64,000 nucleotides of DNA from Nitrospira sp. (GTDB taxonomy: Bacteria > Nitrospirota > Nitrospiria > Nitrospirales > Nitrospiraceae). The notes below the pieces were generated by a model that searched no databases, was not told the origin of the DNA, and saw nothing but the letters and a program-made list of their open reading frames with translations. Below are positions 25,714 to 33,500 of the stretch, piece by piece. A program made the position numbers and the translations under genes. Location of the stretch: NCBI GenBank assembly GCA_022226935.1, contig CP092081.1:2876181-2940180 (forward strand), read 5' to 3'. The first letter of the stretch is position 1. Each line of letters opens with the position of its first letter.

Positions 25714-26823
25714 TTGAGTGCGAAGACGGACCCATATGCCACAGCGGGAGTCGACTATGCACGCGTAGATGCCCTCAAGATACTGGCTCAGCGTAGCGCT
25801 CTCAGCACCGCGAGCAATCTTGGGAGAAACGGGACTCAGGAGGTCGAGGCTTCTCGCGGTGAATCCGCGTATGTCATGAATGTGGGTGGCACACTGATCG
25901 CTTCGATTACGGAATGTTTGGGAACCAAAGCCTTGATCGCCGATGCGGTCAGGTCGCTAACGGGACGCACCCACTACGACACGATTGCACAGGACACCAT
26001 CGCGTCGGCTGTCAATGATCTCGTTTCGGTGGGCGCCATCCCTCTCTCCATACAGGCGTATTGGGCTGCCGGCGGCAGCGAATGGTTCTCCGATATGGCG
26101 CGGATGCAAGATCTGGTTCAGGGCTGGCAAGCGGCTTGCGATCGGTGTGGAGTAGCGTGGGGTGGAGGGGAAACCCCCGCCCTGAAAGGCGTTATCGCGG
26201 ACAATTGTATCGATCTCGCGGCAACCTGTGTCGGCATTGTCAAATCGCGCGAACACTTGACGCTTGGTGAGAAACTGGCTGCCGGCGATGCCATCGTCAC
26301 ATTTGCCTCCAGTGGCATTCATGCCAATGGAGTGAGTCTGGCCAGGCAGCTGGCAGACCGTTTGCCCGAGGGCTATGCAACGAAGATCGATGACGGGCGG
26401 TGTTTTGGCGAAGCCTTGCTCGATCCGACCGCGCTCTACGCAGAAGTGATGCGAGCATTGTCGGAAGCGGGAATCATTCCGCACTATGCAGTCAACATTA
26501 CGGGGCATGGATGGCGAAAGCTCATGCGTCATAGCAGTCGGCTGACCTACCGGATTTCCCGATTGCCTGCAGTGCCTCCCGTTCTTGCCTTCATAAGGCG
26601 CGAAGCCGATTTGAATCAGCAGGATGCGTACGGTACGTTGAACATGGGCGCCGGATTTGCCATCTTCGTCCAAGCATCGGAGGTCGAGGCTGTTTGTGAA
26701 ATTGCGGCATCCGTGGGTATCAAAGCCGTGCACATAGGCGTGGTCGAACAGGGAAACAAGCAAGTCATCATTGAGCCTATCGGCGTGATATTTGATGCCA
26801 CCGAACTGCAGGTCAGAACCTGA
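25714..26823 (+). CDS. PurM-like AIR-synthase family protein
   Basis: A 369-residue member of the PurM/AIR-synthase fold, whose enzymes close the imidazole ring in purine synthesis using ATP or do similar ATP-dependent chemistry. Family parts visible are TIAQDTIASAVNDLVSVGA (metal and nucleotide site), VAWGGGETPALKG, AIVTFASSGIHANGVSLAR and AYGTLNMGAGFAIFV. The start TTG at 25714 follows AAGGAG by six bases; an earlier TTG at 25672 lacks this. It is slightly longer than usual PurM, and no other pur gene is near. A lone gene in a lower-GC accessory stretch suggests a paralogue rather than the housekeeping enzyme. Confidence 0.78.
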   Translation: MSAKTDPYATAGVDYARVDALKILAQRSALSTASNLGRNGTQEVEASRGESAYVMNVGGTLIASITECLGTKALIADAVRSLTGRTHYDTIAQDTIASAVNDLVSVGAIPLSIQAYWAAGGSEWFSDMARMQDLVQGWQAACDRCGVAWGGGETPALKGVIADNCIDLAATCVGIVKSREHLTLGEKLAAGDAIVTFASSGIHANGVSLARQLADRLPEGYATKIDDGRCFGEALLDPTALYAEVMRALSEAGIIPHYAVNITGHGWRKLMRHSSRLTYRISRLPAVPPVLAFIRREADLNQQDAYGTLNMGAGFAIFVQASEVEAVCEIAASVGIKAVHIGVVEQGNKQVIIEPIGVIFDATELQVRT

Positions 26824-26984
26824 GTGATTGACGGCACCTAGTACAGTTTCCTTTCTTATAATTCGACCATCTTTGTGACGCTGCCTTTATCATGCGCTTA
26901 CGGTCCAATCGTCAGCAGAACATCGTGCTGCGGCCGGCCCGCGCTGACGGTTGAAGCGTGGCGCTGGTGGCCGATCCGCACCAG

Positions 26985-27545
26985 TTATGGGTCAGGCGTC
27001 TCATACGCGCGCCGTCCCACGATGACGAGATCACGCTCGATGCCATCTAATGTGGCGACCTTGGGCAGCAGCCCCCAGCGCTCGAACCCGAATTTTGCGA
27101 ATAACCCCAGGCTCGGGGCGTTGTGACCGAAAATGAACCCCAACAGCGTATCGAGTTTGAGAGATGACGCTGCTTTCAAGGCTTCGACGAGAAGATAGGA
27201 GGCGAGGCCTTGCCCTCGGTGCGCCTCATGAACGTAAACACTTATTTCAGCCGTCTTGCTATAGGCGGGGCGTCCGTAGAAGGATGAAAAGCTCAGCCAT
27301 GCGCCGATATGTCCATTCACTTCGAGCACCCAGAGCGGACGACATTGTGCCGTGTGATCGTTGAACCACGGGAGTCGGCTTTCCACTGAGACTGGCTCGG
27401 TATCTGCAGTGACGAGGCGAGACGGTATCGTTGCGTTGTAGATCTCGACGATCTGCCGCAGATCGTCTCGCTTTGCGACTCGGTGAGCGGATTGCAGAAC
27501 GTGGTCCATCAGAGACGCCTGAGGTTCAAGCGAACCGATTTGCAC
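26985..27545 (-). CDS. Phosphinothricin-acetyltransferase-like GNAT
   Basis: A 186-residue GNAT protein of the PAT/Pat-like group: LRQIVEIYNATIPSRLVTAD, TAEISVYVHEAHRGQGLASY (acetyl-CoA motif) and FGHNAPSLGLFAKFGFERWG. Such enzymes acetylate amino-acid-like amines, including phosphinothricin or methionine sulfone. Met13 (27509) may be the real start. A degraded copy of part of this gene lies 1.7 kb upstream at 25310-25440. Confidence 0.85.
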   Translation of the reverse strand: MQIGSLEPQASLMDHVLQSAHRVAKRDDLRQIVEIYNATIPSRLVTADTEPVSVESRLPWFNDHTAQCRPLWVLEVNGHIGAWLSFSSFYGRPAYSKTAEISVYVHEAHRGQGLASYLLVEALKAASSLKLDTLLGFIFGHNAPSLGLFAKFGFERWGLLPKVATLDGIERDLVIVGRRAYETPDP

Positions 27546-27601
27546 GGTTTCCCCTCACAGTCAAAACCCATGGAAGCAGAACTCCTCAGTGAGGGCGACT
27601 C

Positions 27602-28279
27602 TCAAGTACGTTTAAGCATTATGTCGCTACCGAACCACAACGGAACGTATTCAAGGGCCTCATGCAACGTGTTTAATATGATGAGTCGCTCAGTCGCGTG
27701 GGCGGACGGCAGTTTCAGATCGGGAACCATCACTACGCGCATGCCCGCCGCCGTTGCAGCTGCAATGCCGTGCTCACTGTCTTCGAAGGCAAGGCATGCT
27801 TCAGGAGAAACTCCGAGCCGATTGGCGGAAAGCTCGTAGACGGCAGGATCTGGCTTACCGCGAAAAACTTCATTGCCTCCAGACACAGCCGAGAAGTAAT
27901 CGCGCACACCAACAGTGCGGAGGCGACGCTCGATTTCCCTGATATGGGTAGAAGACGCCACGGCGCAAGGTACTTGCCTGACGTGTAGAGCCGACAAGAT
28001 CTCCTGGGCTCCGGGTTTCAAGGGAAATATCGGCTCGGATGTCTGGCGCGCCAACAATTCCTCGACGCGGGTCATCACACGGCAAAACATATTCGGGCCG
28101 CCGAGCAGGGAGGCCAGCATCGCATCGGACTCCACATCAGCCTTCCCGACGACGGGAAGGTAGTCAGCAGGCGATAGGTGCACGCCACACTCGCGTGCCG
28201 CATCAAGCCACGCTTGCATGATGACGCGTTCGGAGTCAAGGAGCAGGCCGTCCATGTCAAAAATGGCGGCGGCAAACAT
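27602..28279 (-). CDS. HAD-superfamily hydrolase (beta-phosphoglucomutase-like)
   Basis: A 225-residue HAD phosphatase. Motif I is IFDMDGLLLDSE (nucleophile and acid Asp), motif II is CAVASST, motif III is the Lys in FRGKPDPAVYELSAN and motif IV is AFEDSEHGI. An alpha-helical cap lies between motifs I and II. This type acts on sugar phosphates. A truncated sigma-factor remnant lies immediately upstream. Confidence 0.88.
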   Translation of the reverse strand: MFAAAIFDMDGLLLDSERVIMQAWLDAARECGVHLSPADYLPVVGKADVESDAMLASLLGGPNMFCRVMTRVEELLARQTSEPIFPLKPGAQEILSALHVRQVPCAVASSTHIREIERRLRTVGVRDYFSAVSGGNEVFRGKPDPAVYELSANRLGVSPEACLAFEDSEHGIAAATAAGMRVVMVPDLKLPSAHATERLIILNTLHEALEYVPLWFGSDIMLKRT

Positions 28280-28299
28280 CTTGGGATTCCCTACCGGTT

Positions 28300-28687
28300 A
28301 GCAGAAAGGCCGTCCCCTCCTTCGGCGTCAACCGTTCGAGTAACAGCAGGAAGGCGGTCGACAACGACGATGCGAGTTCCAATCGGACTTCTGCCTCGTT
28401 GTGAATGAACGTGTGAACCGGCTCCGGTAGCCAGTTGCCCATGTAGTCTATACGGCTGCGGATGGAGGCGCGGAGCATGTCGATTGCGCGACGGGTGCAA
28501 GCGGTCGTCAGGAAACACCGGGTGAGTCAGCCGTCGCGATGGCGGTTTCCTGCCAGCGTAGAAATGTTTCTTGAACGGCATCTTCCGCCTCAGCACGTGA
28601 ACCGAGGATGCGGTAGGCGAGACCGAGCAATCTGGGCCGCGCCTGTTCGAAGAGCTCGACCGGCGATGGCGGTTCATTCTTGGCCAT
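28300..28687 (-). pseudogene. Frameshifted, truncated ECF sigma factor (SigJ-like)
   Basis: From an ATG at 28687 the frame reads SPVELFEQARPRLLGLAYR then ILGSRAEAEDAVQETFLRW, the sigma region 2 of SigJ-type factors. It stops at 28508 after DSPGVS. The sequence continues in another frame: FLTTACTRRAIDMLRA, then IDYMGNWLPEPV and LASSLSTAFLLLLERLTP, the linker and start of region 4. A one-base shift near 28510 breaks the gene, and the region 4 helix-turn-helix and the usual SnoaL-like tail are missing where it meets the HAD gene. It cannot encode a working sigma factor. Confidence 0.7.
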
Positions 28688-28862
28688 GTTCCCTGCCGCG
28701 CGATGGAACAAATTGCGTGCCGTGATATTACCGAGGGCCTGCAGCCAGACTCCGCAGTGCCAATGATCTATTGTCGCTTCAGGGAGGTTATCTGTGACAT
28801 GGTCGAAGAGTATATCTTGCGCCCTTAGTTCCAGCGCTTCACGAAATCGCTGCATGTATCCA

Positions 28863-29492
28863 CTACCCCCTCCGCCCGAATCCTTCCCCCGTCATCACGT
28901 CCGCGACGTTCTGCCCGTTCACGAAGACATCGGCGAGCGTACGGCCATAGACGTCACGGCCGTGGGGCACGATGCTGATCGTGCCTTCCTGCATCAGTTG
29001 CTCCAGTCGAAATGCCGCATCTCGCCCACCCGGTTCAGACAACTCCGGCGCGTTGTAGCCGCGAATGCGGATGCGGTCGGTGCCATAGCGAATCGTATCG
29101 CCGTCGACGGTGCGGACCTGCCAGGGCTCCACGCTTCGCTCGAATCCACCTATCGACAGCGCATGACGCGGAAGAGACCGGAGACCACGGCTATGATGAT
29201 GCGATTTTTTTGCGAACGGGTTCTTGTGCGGGCGCGGGCCCCGTTCGTGATGTCCGCGCCGATACCGTTGGGGTTGATGCTGGGGAAGCGCTGGGCGCTG
29301 GTCCGGTTTCAACTCCCAGCAATCGGTGCAGTGAAATGGGCTCGGCTCATTCTTGATCGCCGGGGTATAGGTGTGGAGCGTGGATCGGCTTTCTTCCACG
29401 GCACTGACAGCTGGCGGGGTAGGTGAGGCGATCAAGAACAGCAGCGTGAATCGACTGAGCAGACGGGATACACGTTCGTTTCTGTGCAGCAT
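28863..29492 (-). CDS. Secreted thermonuclease-family (SNase) protein
   Basis: A staphylococcal-nuclease-like protein with a signal peptide (LSRFTLLFLIASPTPPAVSA). The catalytic domain is at the C-terminus: VDGDTIRYGTDRIRIRGYNA then PEL, with Arg and Glu at the active-site positions, and GRDVYGRTLADVFVNGQNVA. Between them lies a long region rich in His, Arg, Pro and Gln (about residues 40-110), with no fold evident. Met22 of the open frame (29492) is used as start because it precedes the signal peptide and has GGAGC upstream; 29555 is the alternative. Confidence 0.78.
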   Translation of the reverse strand: MLHRNERVSRLLSRFTLLFLIASPTPPAVSAVEESRSTLHTYTPAIKNEPSPFHCTDCWELKPDQRPALPQHQPQRYRRGHHERGPRPHKNPFAKKSHHHSRGLRSLPRHALSIGGFERSVEPWQVRTVDGDTIRYGTDRIRIRGYNAPELSEPGGRDAAFRLEQLMQEGTISIVPHGRDVYGRTLADVFVNGQNVADVMTGEGFGRRG

Positions 29493-29702
29493 GGAAAGAT
29501 GCGCTCCGAATCGTCGAGCGCGGATGAAGCACGCTCTGTGCCATGTACCGGCCATTGATGCTTGCGGTTGACAAGCCGAAAAACCGCGTGCTCAAATGCC
29601 GACGAAGCGTATCTCGTGAAACGCAGTTCGCCGGAAGGTCCGAGCGTCTAGCGCTCTCTACGAGATACGAACGACGAGCGACGATTCACGGAGGTTCAAC
29701 TC

Positions 29703-29936
29703 ATGGATATGTTTGGAAAAGTCGGGCTGGTCGAGGTGCCGATCTTGATTGCCCCCGATCAAAAGGCCTGGATGGATCGCATGATCAAGGAAGGCAAGAT
29801 CGCGATTCCCCCGGGCGGAACCCTGGAAAAAGGTTCGTTGTATTCAATGTTTGTCCGCATGCTCCTGCACAACGCGATGGAAGAGCAGAAACGGCAGGAA
29901 GCTCTGGAGATGGATGACGAGGACGACGACGAATAG
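29703..29936 (+). CDS. Small acidic-tailed hypothetical protein
   Basis: A 77-residue protein with a good ribosome site (GGAGG, 8-base spacing). The middle, APDQKAWMDRMIKEGKIAIP, is helical and the tail EALEMDDEDDDE is strongly acidic. No membrane segment or signal is present. The family is unknown to me. A 10-bp inverted repeat (CGTATCTCGT at 29608 and ACGAGATACG at 29660) lies in its upstream region. Confidence 0.6.
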   Translation: MDMFGKVGLVEVPILIAPDQKAWMDRMIKEGKIAIPPGGTLEKGSLYSMFVRMLLHNAMEEQKRQEALEMDDEDDDE

Positions 29937-29938
29937 AC

Positions 29939-30106
29939 CAGGATGCTGAAAACAGTCTCCAGCATCGTTCTCGCAGCACTCGGCCCCTCAACGTACTGCT
30001 CATGGGACAAGAATCTGTCTCGGCAGGTTTGGGGTGGGCGGGTAAGAAAGTCACGCCTCGGGGTCTCATTCGCTGGCCTCGCCGGGTAACCGTTTTGAGC
30101 ATCCCG
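29939..30106. repeat. Dispersed intergenic repeat, copy 2
   Basis: A 168-bp member of the family seen at 3135, 57821 and 60112. It starts CAGGATGCTGAAAACAGTC two bases after the small gene and ends GTTTTGAGCATCCCG. It keeps the CCAGCATCGTTCTCGC block and CCCCTCAACGTACTG, which is shared with copy 1. The extra length is internal. Confidence 0.72.
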
Positions 30107-30144
30107 AGGTCAGGGGGTGAATTCGGTGGGATATGCTGCGATCT

Positions 30145-30181
30145 GTATCCGAATGGATGCATTTCGTATCAGTTTCGATAC
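30145..30181. promoter_or_regulatory. Phased GTATC/GATAC boxes (operator candidate B)
   Basis: GTATC at 30145, GATGC at 30156, GTATC at 30166 and GATAC at 30177. Spacings are 11, 10 and 11 bp, so the array is a slightly degenerate version of those at 22102 and 31630. It lies between repeat copy 2 and the 3' end of hemL; no start codon of a convincing gene is close, so its target is unclear. The 306-bp gap 29937-30242 otherwise holds only the repeat. Confidence 0.45.
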
Positions 30182-30242
30182 GGGAGATTTTGCGAATGAC
30201 GCTTCACGAAAGACGAACGACGCCCCATACTCTCACGCCGCC

Positions 30243-31526
30243 TTAGAGGTTCTTGAACGCCGCTTGAGCGGCGTTGAGCGTGCGCTCAATGTCCCGCGGT
30301 GTATGGGCTACGGACATGAAGGCGGCTTCAAATTGTGATGGCGCCAGATAAACCCCTGCATCCAGCATGTGGTGAAAGAATTTCGCATAGACTTTCGTGT
30401 CGGATTTCTTGGCAGTCGCCCAGTCCACGACCGGTCCCTGAGTAAAGAACGCACACATCATGGAGGCGAGCCGCGTCTGGGTGAGCGGAACTCCCGCTTT
30501 GCTCGCGATCTTTCCTAATCCTTCAGACAGCGCGACGGACCGTTGTTCGAGTTGTTCGTAGGTGCCTGGTTTCTTCAACCGCTTCAGCGTTTCGATACCT
30601 GCCGTGACAGCCAAGGGATTTCCTGACAGGGTCCCTGCCTGATACACCGGTCCTGACGGAGCGATCATCTTCATGATGTCCTTCGCGCCGCCGTACGCAC
30701 CCACGGGTAGTCCTCCGCCGATGATCTTGCCCAGGATTGTCAGATCCGGCTTGATGCCGTACAGCGTTTGGGCGCCGCCGTATTGGACCCGGAATCCCGA
30801 GATCACTTCGTCGAAGATCAGCAGCATGCCATGGGCATCGGTCAGCTTGCGCAGGCCATCCAGGAATTCCGGTGATGGAGGGACTACGCCCATGTTTCCG
30901 GCGATCGGTTCGACGATCACGCAGGCCAGCTGCCGGTGATGTTTTTTGATCAGTTTCTCCACCGTCATCAGGTCGTTGTAAGGGGCGGTCAAGGTGTGTT
31001 TGGTGAAGTCCTCGGGGACGCCAGGGCAGTCGGGAATACCTAATGTGGTCAGGCCGGAACCGGCTTTGGCCAACAGGTAGTCGCTATGACCGTGGTAACA
31101 ACCTTCGAATTTCAGGATGCCGTCGCGTTTGGTATAGGCGCGGGCCACGCGGAGGGCGCTCATCACTGCTTCGGTTCCTGAACTCACTAGTCTGACCTGC
31201 TCCATCGAGGGCAGGGCCTCGCGAATCATCGTGGCTAGTTGAATTTCCAATTCGGTCGGCGCGCCATAACTGGTGCCGTTGGCGGCGGCCTGTTGAATGG
31301 CTTTGGTCACGGTGGCCGGCGCATGGCCAAGAATCATGGGGCCCCACGACAGCACATAGTCGAGATAGCTGTTTCCATCGACGTCATAGAGGCGCGCGCC
31401 TTTGGCACGGGCGATGAAACGGGGTTGCCCGCCTACTGAGCGAAAGGCTCGAACCGGACTATTGACGCCCCCGGGAATGATCTGCTGTGCCTGTGCAAAG
31501 AGTTGTTCCGAACGTTGTGTTTTCAT
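30243..31526 (-). CDS. hemL: Glutamate-1-semialdehyde 2,1-aminomutase
   Basis: A PLP enzyme (427 residues) that makes 5-aminolevulinate in the C5 route to heme, siroheme and cobalamin. It begins with IIPGGVNSPVRAF, has the cofactor Lys267 in LGKIIGGGLPVGAYGG, LVSSGTEAVMSALRVAR for phosphate binding, and FDEVISGFR. The sequence is complete and of normal length. A possible promoter lies at 31562-31590 and three phased GTATC/GATAC boxes at 31630-31656 upstream, suggesting control of tetrapyrrole synthesis. Confidence 0.96.
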   Translation of the reverse strand: MKTQRSEQLFAQAQQIIPGGVNSPVRAFRSVGGQPRFIARAKGARLYDVDGNSYLDYVLSWGPMILGHAPATVTKAIQQAAANGTSYGAPTELEIQLATMIREALPSMEQVRLVSSGTEAVMSALRVARAYTKRDGILKFEGCYHGHSDYLLAKAGSGLTTLGIPDCPGVPEDFTKHTLTAPYNDLMTVEKLIKKHHRQLACVIVEPIAGNMGVVPPSPEFLDGLRKLTDAHGMLLIFDEVISGFRVQYGGAQTLYGIKPDLTILGKIIGGGLPVGAYGGAKDIMKMIAPSGPVYQAGTLSGNPLAVTAGIETLKRLKKPGTYEQLEQRSVALSEGLGKIASKAGVPLTQTRLASMMCAFFTQGPVVDWATAKKSDTKVYAKFFHHMLDAGVYLAPSQFEAAFMSVAHTPRDIERTLNAAQAAFKNL

Positions 31527-31561
31527 GGGCCTCTTTCATCGAGGGGTGAAGTGGGGCGCCA

Positions 31562-31590
31562 ACCTAACATGGGAAATTCAAAACGGTCAA
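31562..31590 (-). promoter_or_regulatory. Candidate sigma-70-like promoter of hemL
   Basis: On the minus strand TTGACC (31590-31585) is followed after 17 bp by TTAGGT (31567-31562), 36 bp before the hemL ATG. The -35 is good, the -10 is poor, which would fit an activated promoter. The phased boxes end 40 bp upstream of the -35. Confidence 0.35.
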
Positions 31591-31629
31591 TTGACGAGCT
31601 GCTTTTCCATTCGGTCCGGTGGAAGATTC

Positions 31630-31656
31630 GATACAGCTTGGTATCTGAATCGATAC
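31630..31656. promoter_or_regulatory. Phased GATAC/GTATC boxes upstream of hemL (operator candidate C)
   Basis: GATAC at 31630, GTATC at 31641 and GATAC at 31652 are each exactly 11 bp apart. They lie 104-130 bp upstream of hemL and about 120 bp upstream of the divergent small Cys-rich gene, so they could serve either. Same motif and phase as at 22102-22139. Confidence 0.58.
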
Positions 31657-31776
31657 ACCAACCGGAACGCTGGGAAGATTCAATCAGATTTTCTCTAAAA
31701 AATCATGGTTTTTGTTCAAAGAAATTGGTGGCGCAAGTCTTGCTGAACACTGGGTGTCATTGCGTAGGAGAACATG

Positions 31777-32004
31777 ATGAAAGTAATCTGCTCCTGGTGT
31801 GAAAGCGAAGGGCGACCGGCTGTCGTACGAGAAAAGGCTCCTCTTGCCGATGGACGCGAAACCCATGGAATTTGTTCCAGCCATCTTCAGCAGATGGGGA
31901 TCGGGCGGGACCCTCTGGTTCCTGGTTATGAAGAGGGCTTGCGCCCACGGTATGAGCCTGCGGTGATTCGCCGAAGATCTGAATTTGTTCCCGTGTTGCT
32001 GTAA
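31777..32004 (+). CDS. Small CxWC zinc-finger-like protein, paralogue 1
   Basis: A 75-residue protein starting MKVICSWCESEGRPAVVREK, with ETHGICSSHLQQM further in. CxxC plus CxxH look like a single zinc site. A second gene at 32214 encodes a close relative. The C-terminal 25 residues are Arg/Pro-rich. The second of two adjacent ATG codons is preferred, because GGAG is six bases before it. Function unknown. Confidence 0.65.
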   Translation: MKVICSWCESEGRPAVVREKAPLADGRETHGICSSHLQQMGIGRDPLVPGYEEGLRPRYEPAVIRRRSEFVPVLL

Positions 32005-32213
32005 GTGATTGGGCATGAGGCTCGCCGTGGGAAGCGACAAAAAATGTCATTCGTCGCCATAATGCCACACGATTGTCACCCGGAAGGTTCAAATCCTGCC
32101 GAGATATTTCCTCTAACCATCTGAAAAATTAGTAAACCTGTTGCTCGTGTCCCCTGGTGCGGCTCTTGCGCCTGTAGGACTGTGAGTCGGATTGCAACGA
32201 ATGGAGTGACCCA

Positions 32214-32456
32214 GTGAGAGTGTTGTGTGCCTGGTGTGTGCGAGATGGGAAGCCGGCGTTCCTCCGTGAAAAGTTGCCACTCGAGGATCTCAGCGAAACG
32301 CATGGGCTGTGTGCGGATCATTTCACGTCGTTAAGCGCGAGCGTAAAGCGGGTCGTCACGCCGAAAGTCTGGTTGTTCTCACGCGCCAACGACCTGTCCT
32401 GGGGACTGACCCGGTGGATACAGCGACAGATGGGACGATTGCTTTTCCTTTCCTAG
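32214..32456 (+). CDS. Small CxWC zinc-finger-like protein, paralogue 2
   Basis: An 80-residue protein: MRVLCAWCVRDGKPAFLREK and then SETHGLCADHFTSL, aligning with the gene 200 bp upstream over its first 40 residues. The C-terminal half differs (LSWGLTRWIQRQMGRLLFLS, amphipathic). The GTG start has GGAG seven bases upstream. The CxxC/CxxH set suggests a zinc-bound knob. The pair probably arose by tandem duplication. Confidence 0.65.
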   Translation: MRVLCAWCVRDGKPAFLREKLPLEDLSETHGLCADHFTSLSASVKRVVTPKVWLFSRANDLSWGLTRWIQRQMGRLLFLS

Positions 32457-32477
32457 CCATCGGTCAGTGACAATGAT

Positions 32478-32499
32478 CCGGCTACCCAAACGTAGCCGG
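32478..32499. terminator. Strong hairpin between convergent genes
   Basis: CCGGCTAC (32478-32485) and GTAGCCGG (32492-32499) form a perfect 8-bp stem with a 6-base loop. It lies between the stop codons of two convergent genes (32456 and 32509), where a bidirectional terminator is expected. There is no long T run on either side. Confidence 0.55.
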
Positions 32500-32508
32500 G
32501 CATCGGAC

Positions 32509-32919
32509 CTATCCGAGTTTTCCTCGTAACAAATTCAAGCCCTGTTCAATCAACTTTGAATCCGGCAGCTTGCCGTCCGGTGTCAGCTTATCGATCAAGC
32601 CAGGCAGGAGACTTGCCAACTGACCCCCGGCAGCCTCGGTACTGAGGCCTGCCTGCGATGCCACTTGCTTGAGAAGGTCGCCTCCCAAGCCCTGTTGGAT
32701 CTGTTCCGGTGAGATCGGCAGATTCTTGCCCGTGCCGACCCAGGAATTGACGATGTCTCCCAGTCCGTTTTTCTGAAAGGCTTGAATAAGTCCGTTGAGC
32801 CCGCCAACATTGCTGTTCTGCGCGAGCAGGCCGATCACTGCTTGCAGCAGCGGATTGTTATTACCCGTCTGTCCCAACATTCCTGCTGCCGCCTGGCCGA
32901 GTTGATCGAACAGTCCCAT
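32509..32919 (-). CDS. YidB/DUF937 family protein
   Basis: A 136-residue protein starting MGLFDQLGQAAAGMLGQTG, with the helical repeats typical of YidB-like proteins (NPLLQAVIGLLAQ, LNGLIQAFQKNGLGDIVNSW, QIQQGLGGDLLKQVASQAGL, LPGLIDKLTPDGKLP). The ATG at 32919 has a strong AAGGAGG upstream; frames open further left are not translated in my view. The role of the family is not established. It lies 35 bp downstream of the barstar gene. Confidence 0.85.
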   Translation of the reverse strand: MGLFDQLGQAAAGMLGQTGNNNPLLQAVIGLLAQNSNVGGLNGLIQAFQKNGLGDIVNSWVGTGKNLPISPEQIQQGLGGDLLKQVASQAGLSTEAAGGQLASLLPGLIDKLTPDGKLPDSKLIEQGLNLLRGKLG

Positions 32920-32954
32920 CATACCCTCCTTACATAAGTCGAAGTGATTGCCGC

Positions 32955-33494
32955 CTAACGACCGCCGGTTTTTGATCCCTTTGCCCCGCCGCTGGATTTC
33001 GTTGTCTTTCGCTCCATGGCCAACGGCGGTGCGAACCAATTGTGGCGGGTACGTTTATGCCGTTCCTGGACCGCCAGCACCGCATGGAACGGCAGGCCAT
33101 TGCCGGTCGCATCGTCGGATTCTTTGAGGCTCCACGCTTCACCCGCTTCGCTCAGAATTTCGACGAAGGTTTCAAAGTCGTCTTCTTCGTCGGGTTTCGT
33201 CAGGACCTGGTCGGCATCCGTGACGACGACGAGGTAGCCTTTGGCCGGCAGCCAGTCGAGGTCGGCGAGACATTCTTCCAGGGCATCCCAGTTGTGGCCG
33301 AAATAGTCGGGAAAGGAGAAGACTCGGCTGAATTCATCCAGAAGCCCGGCTTTGGTTTTACATTTTTTCCCAGAGATGGTTTTGGTGACAAACTGGGCGG
33401 GGACCGACAGCAGCTTATCCAGCGCCTCTCCCTCGGGATGCACCAAGAGATGGGCCCATGGTTTCTTGATCGATTGAAGCGCGGTAATCGACAT
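32955..33494 (-). CDS. Barstar-family ribonuclease inhibitor
   Basis: A 179-residue cytoplasmic protein with a central barstar fold: TISGKKCKTKAGLLDEFSRV, FSFPDYFGHNWDALEECLAD and LVVVTDADQVL. FPDYFGHNWDAL is the family's best-known motif. Barstars bind and block barnase-type RNases; the immediately upstream gene encodes such an enzyme with a 6-bp gap. The protein is longer than barstar (about 90 residues), with N-terminal and basic C-terminal extensions (KTTKSSGGAKGSK). Confidence 0.85.
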   Translation of the reverse strand: MSITALQSIKKPWAHLLVHPEGEALDKLLSVPAQFVTKTISGKKCKTKAGLLDEFSRVFSFPDYFGHNWDALEECLADLDWLPAKGYLVVVTDADQVLTKPDEEDDFETFVEILSEAGEAWSLKESDDATGNGLPFHAVLAVQERHKRTRHNWFAPPLAMERKTTKSSGGAKGSKTGGR

Positions 33495-33500
33495 GTATCC

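Noticed and set aside
32030-32105. A GGTTCAAATCC T-loop-like sequence near 32085 that suggested a tRNA
   Set aside because: No matching acceptor, D or anticodon stem could be found upstream at the right distance; the T stem itself has a mismatch.
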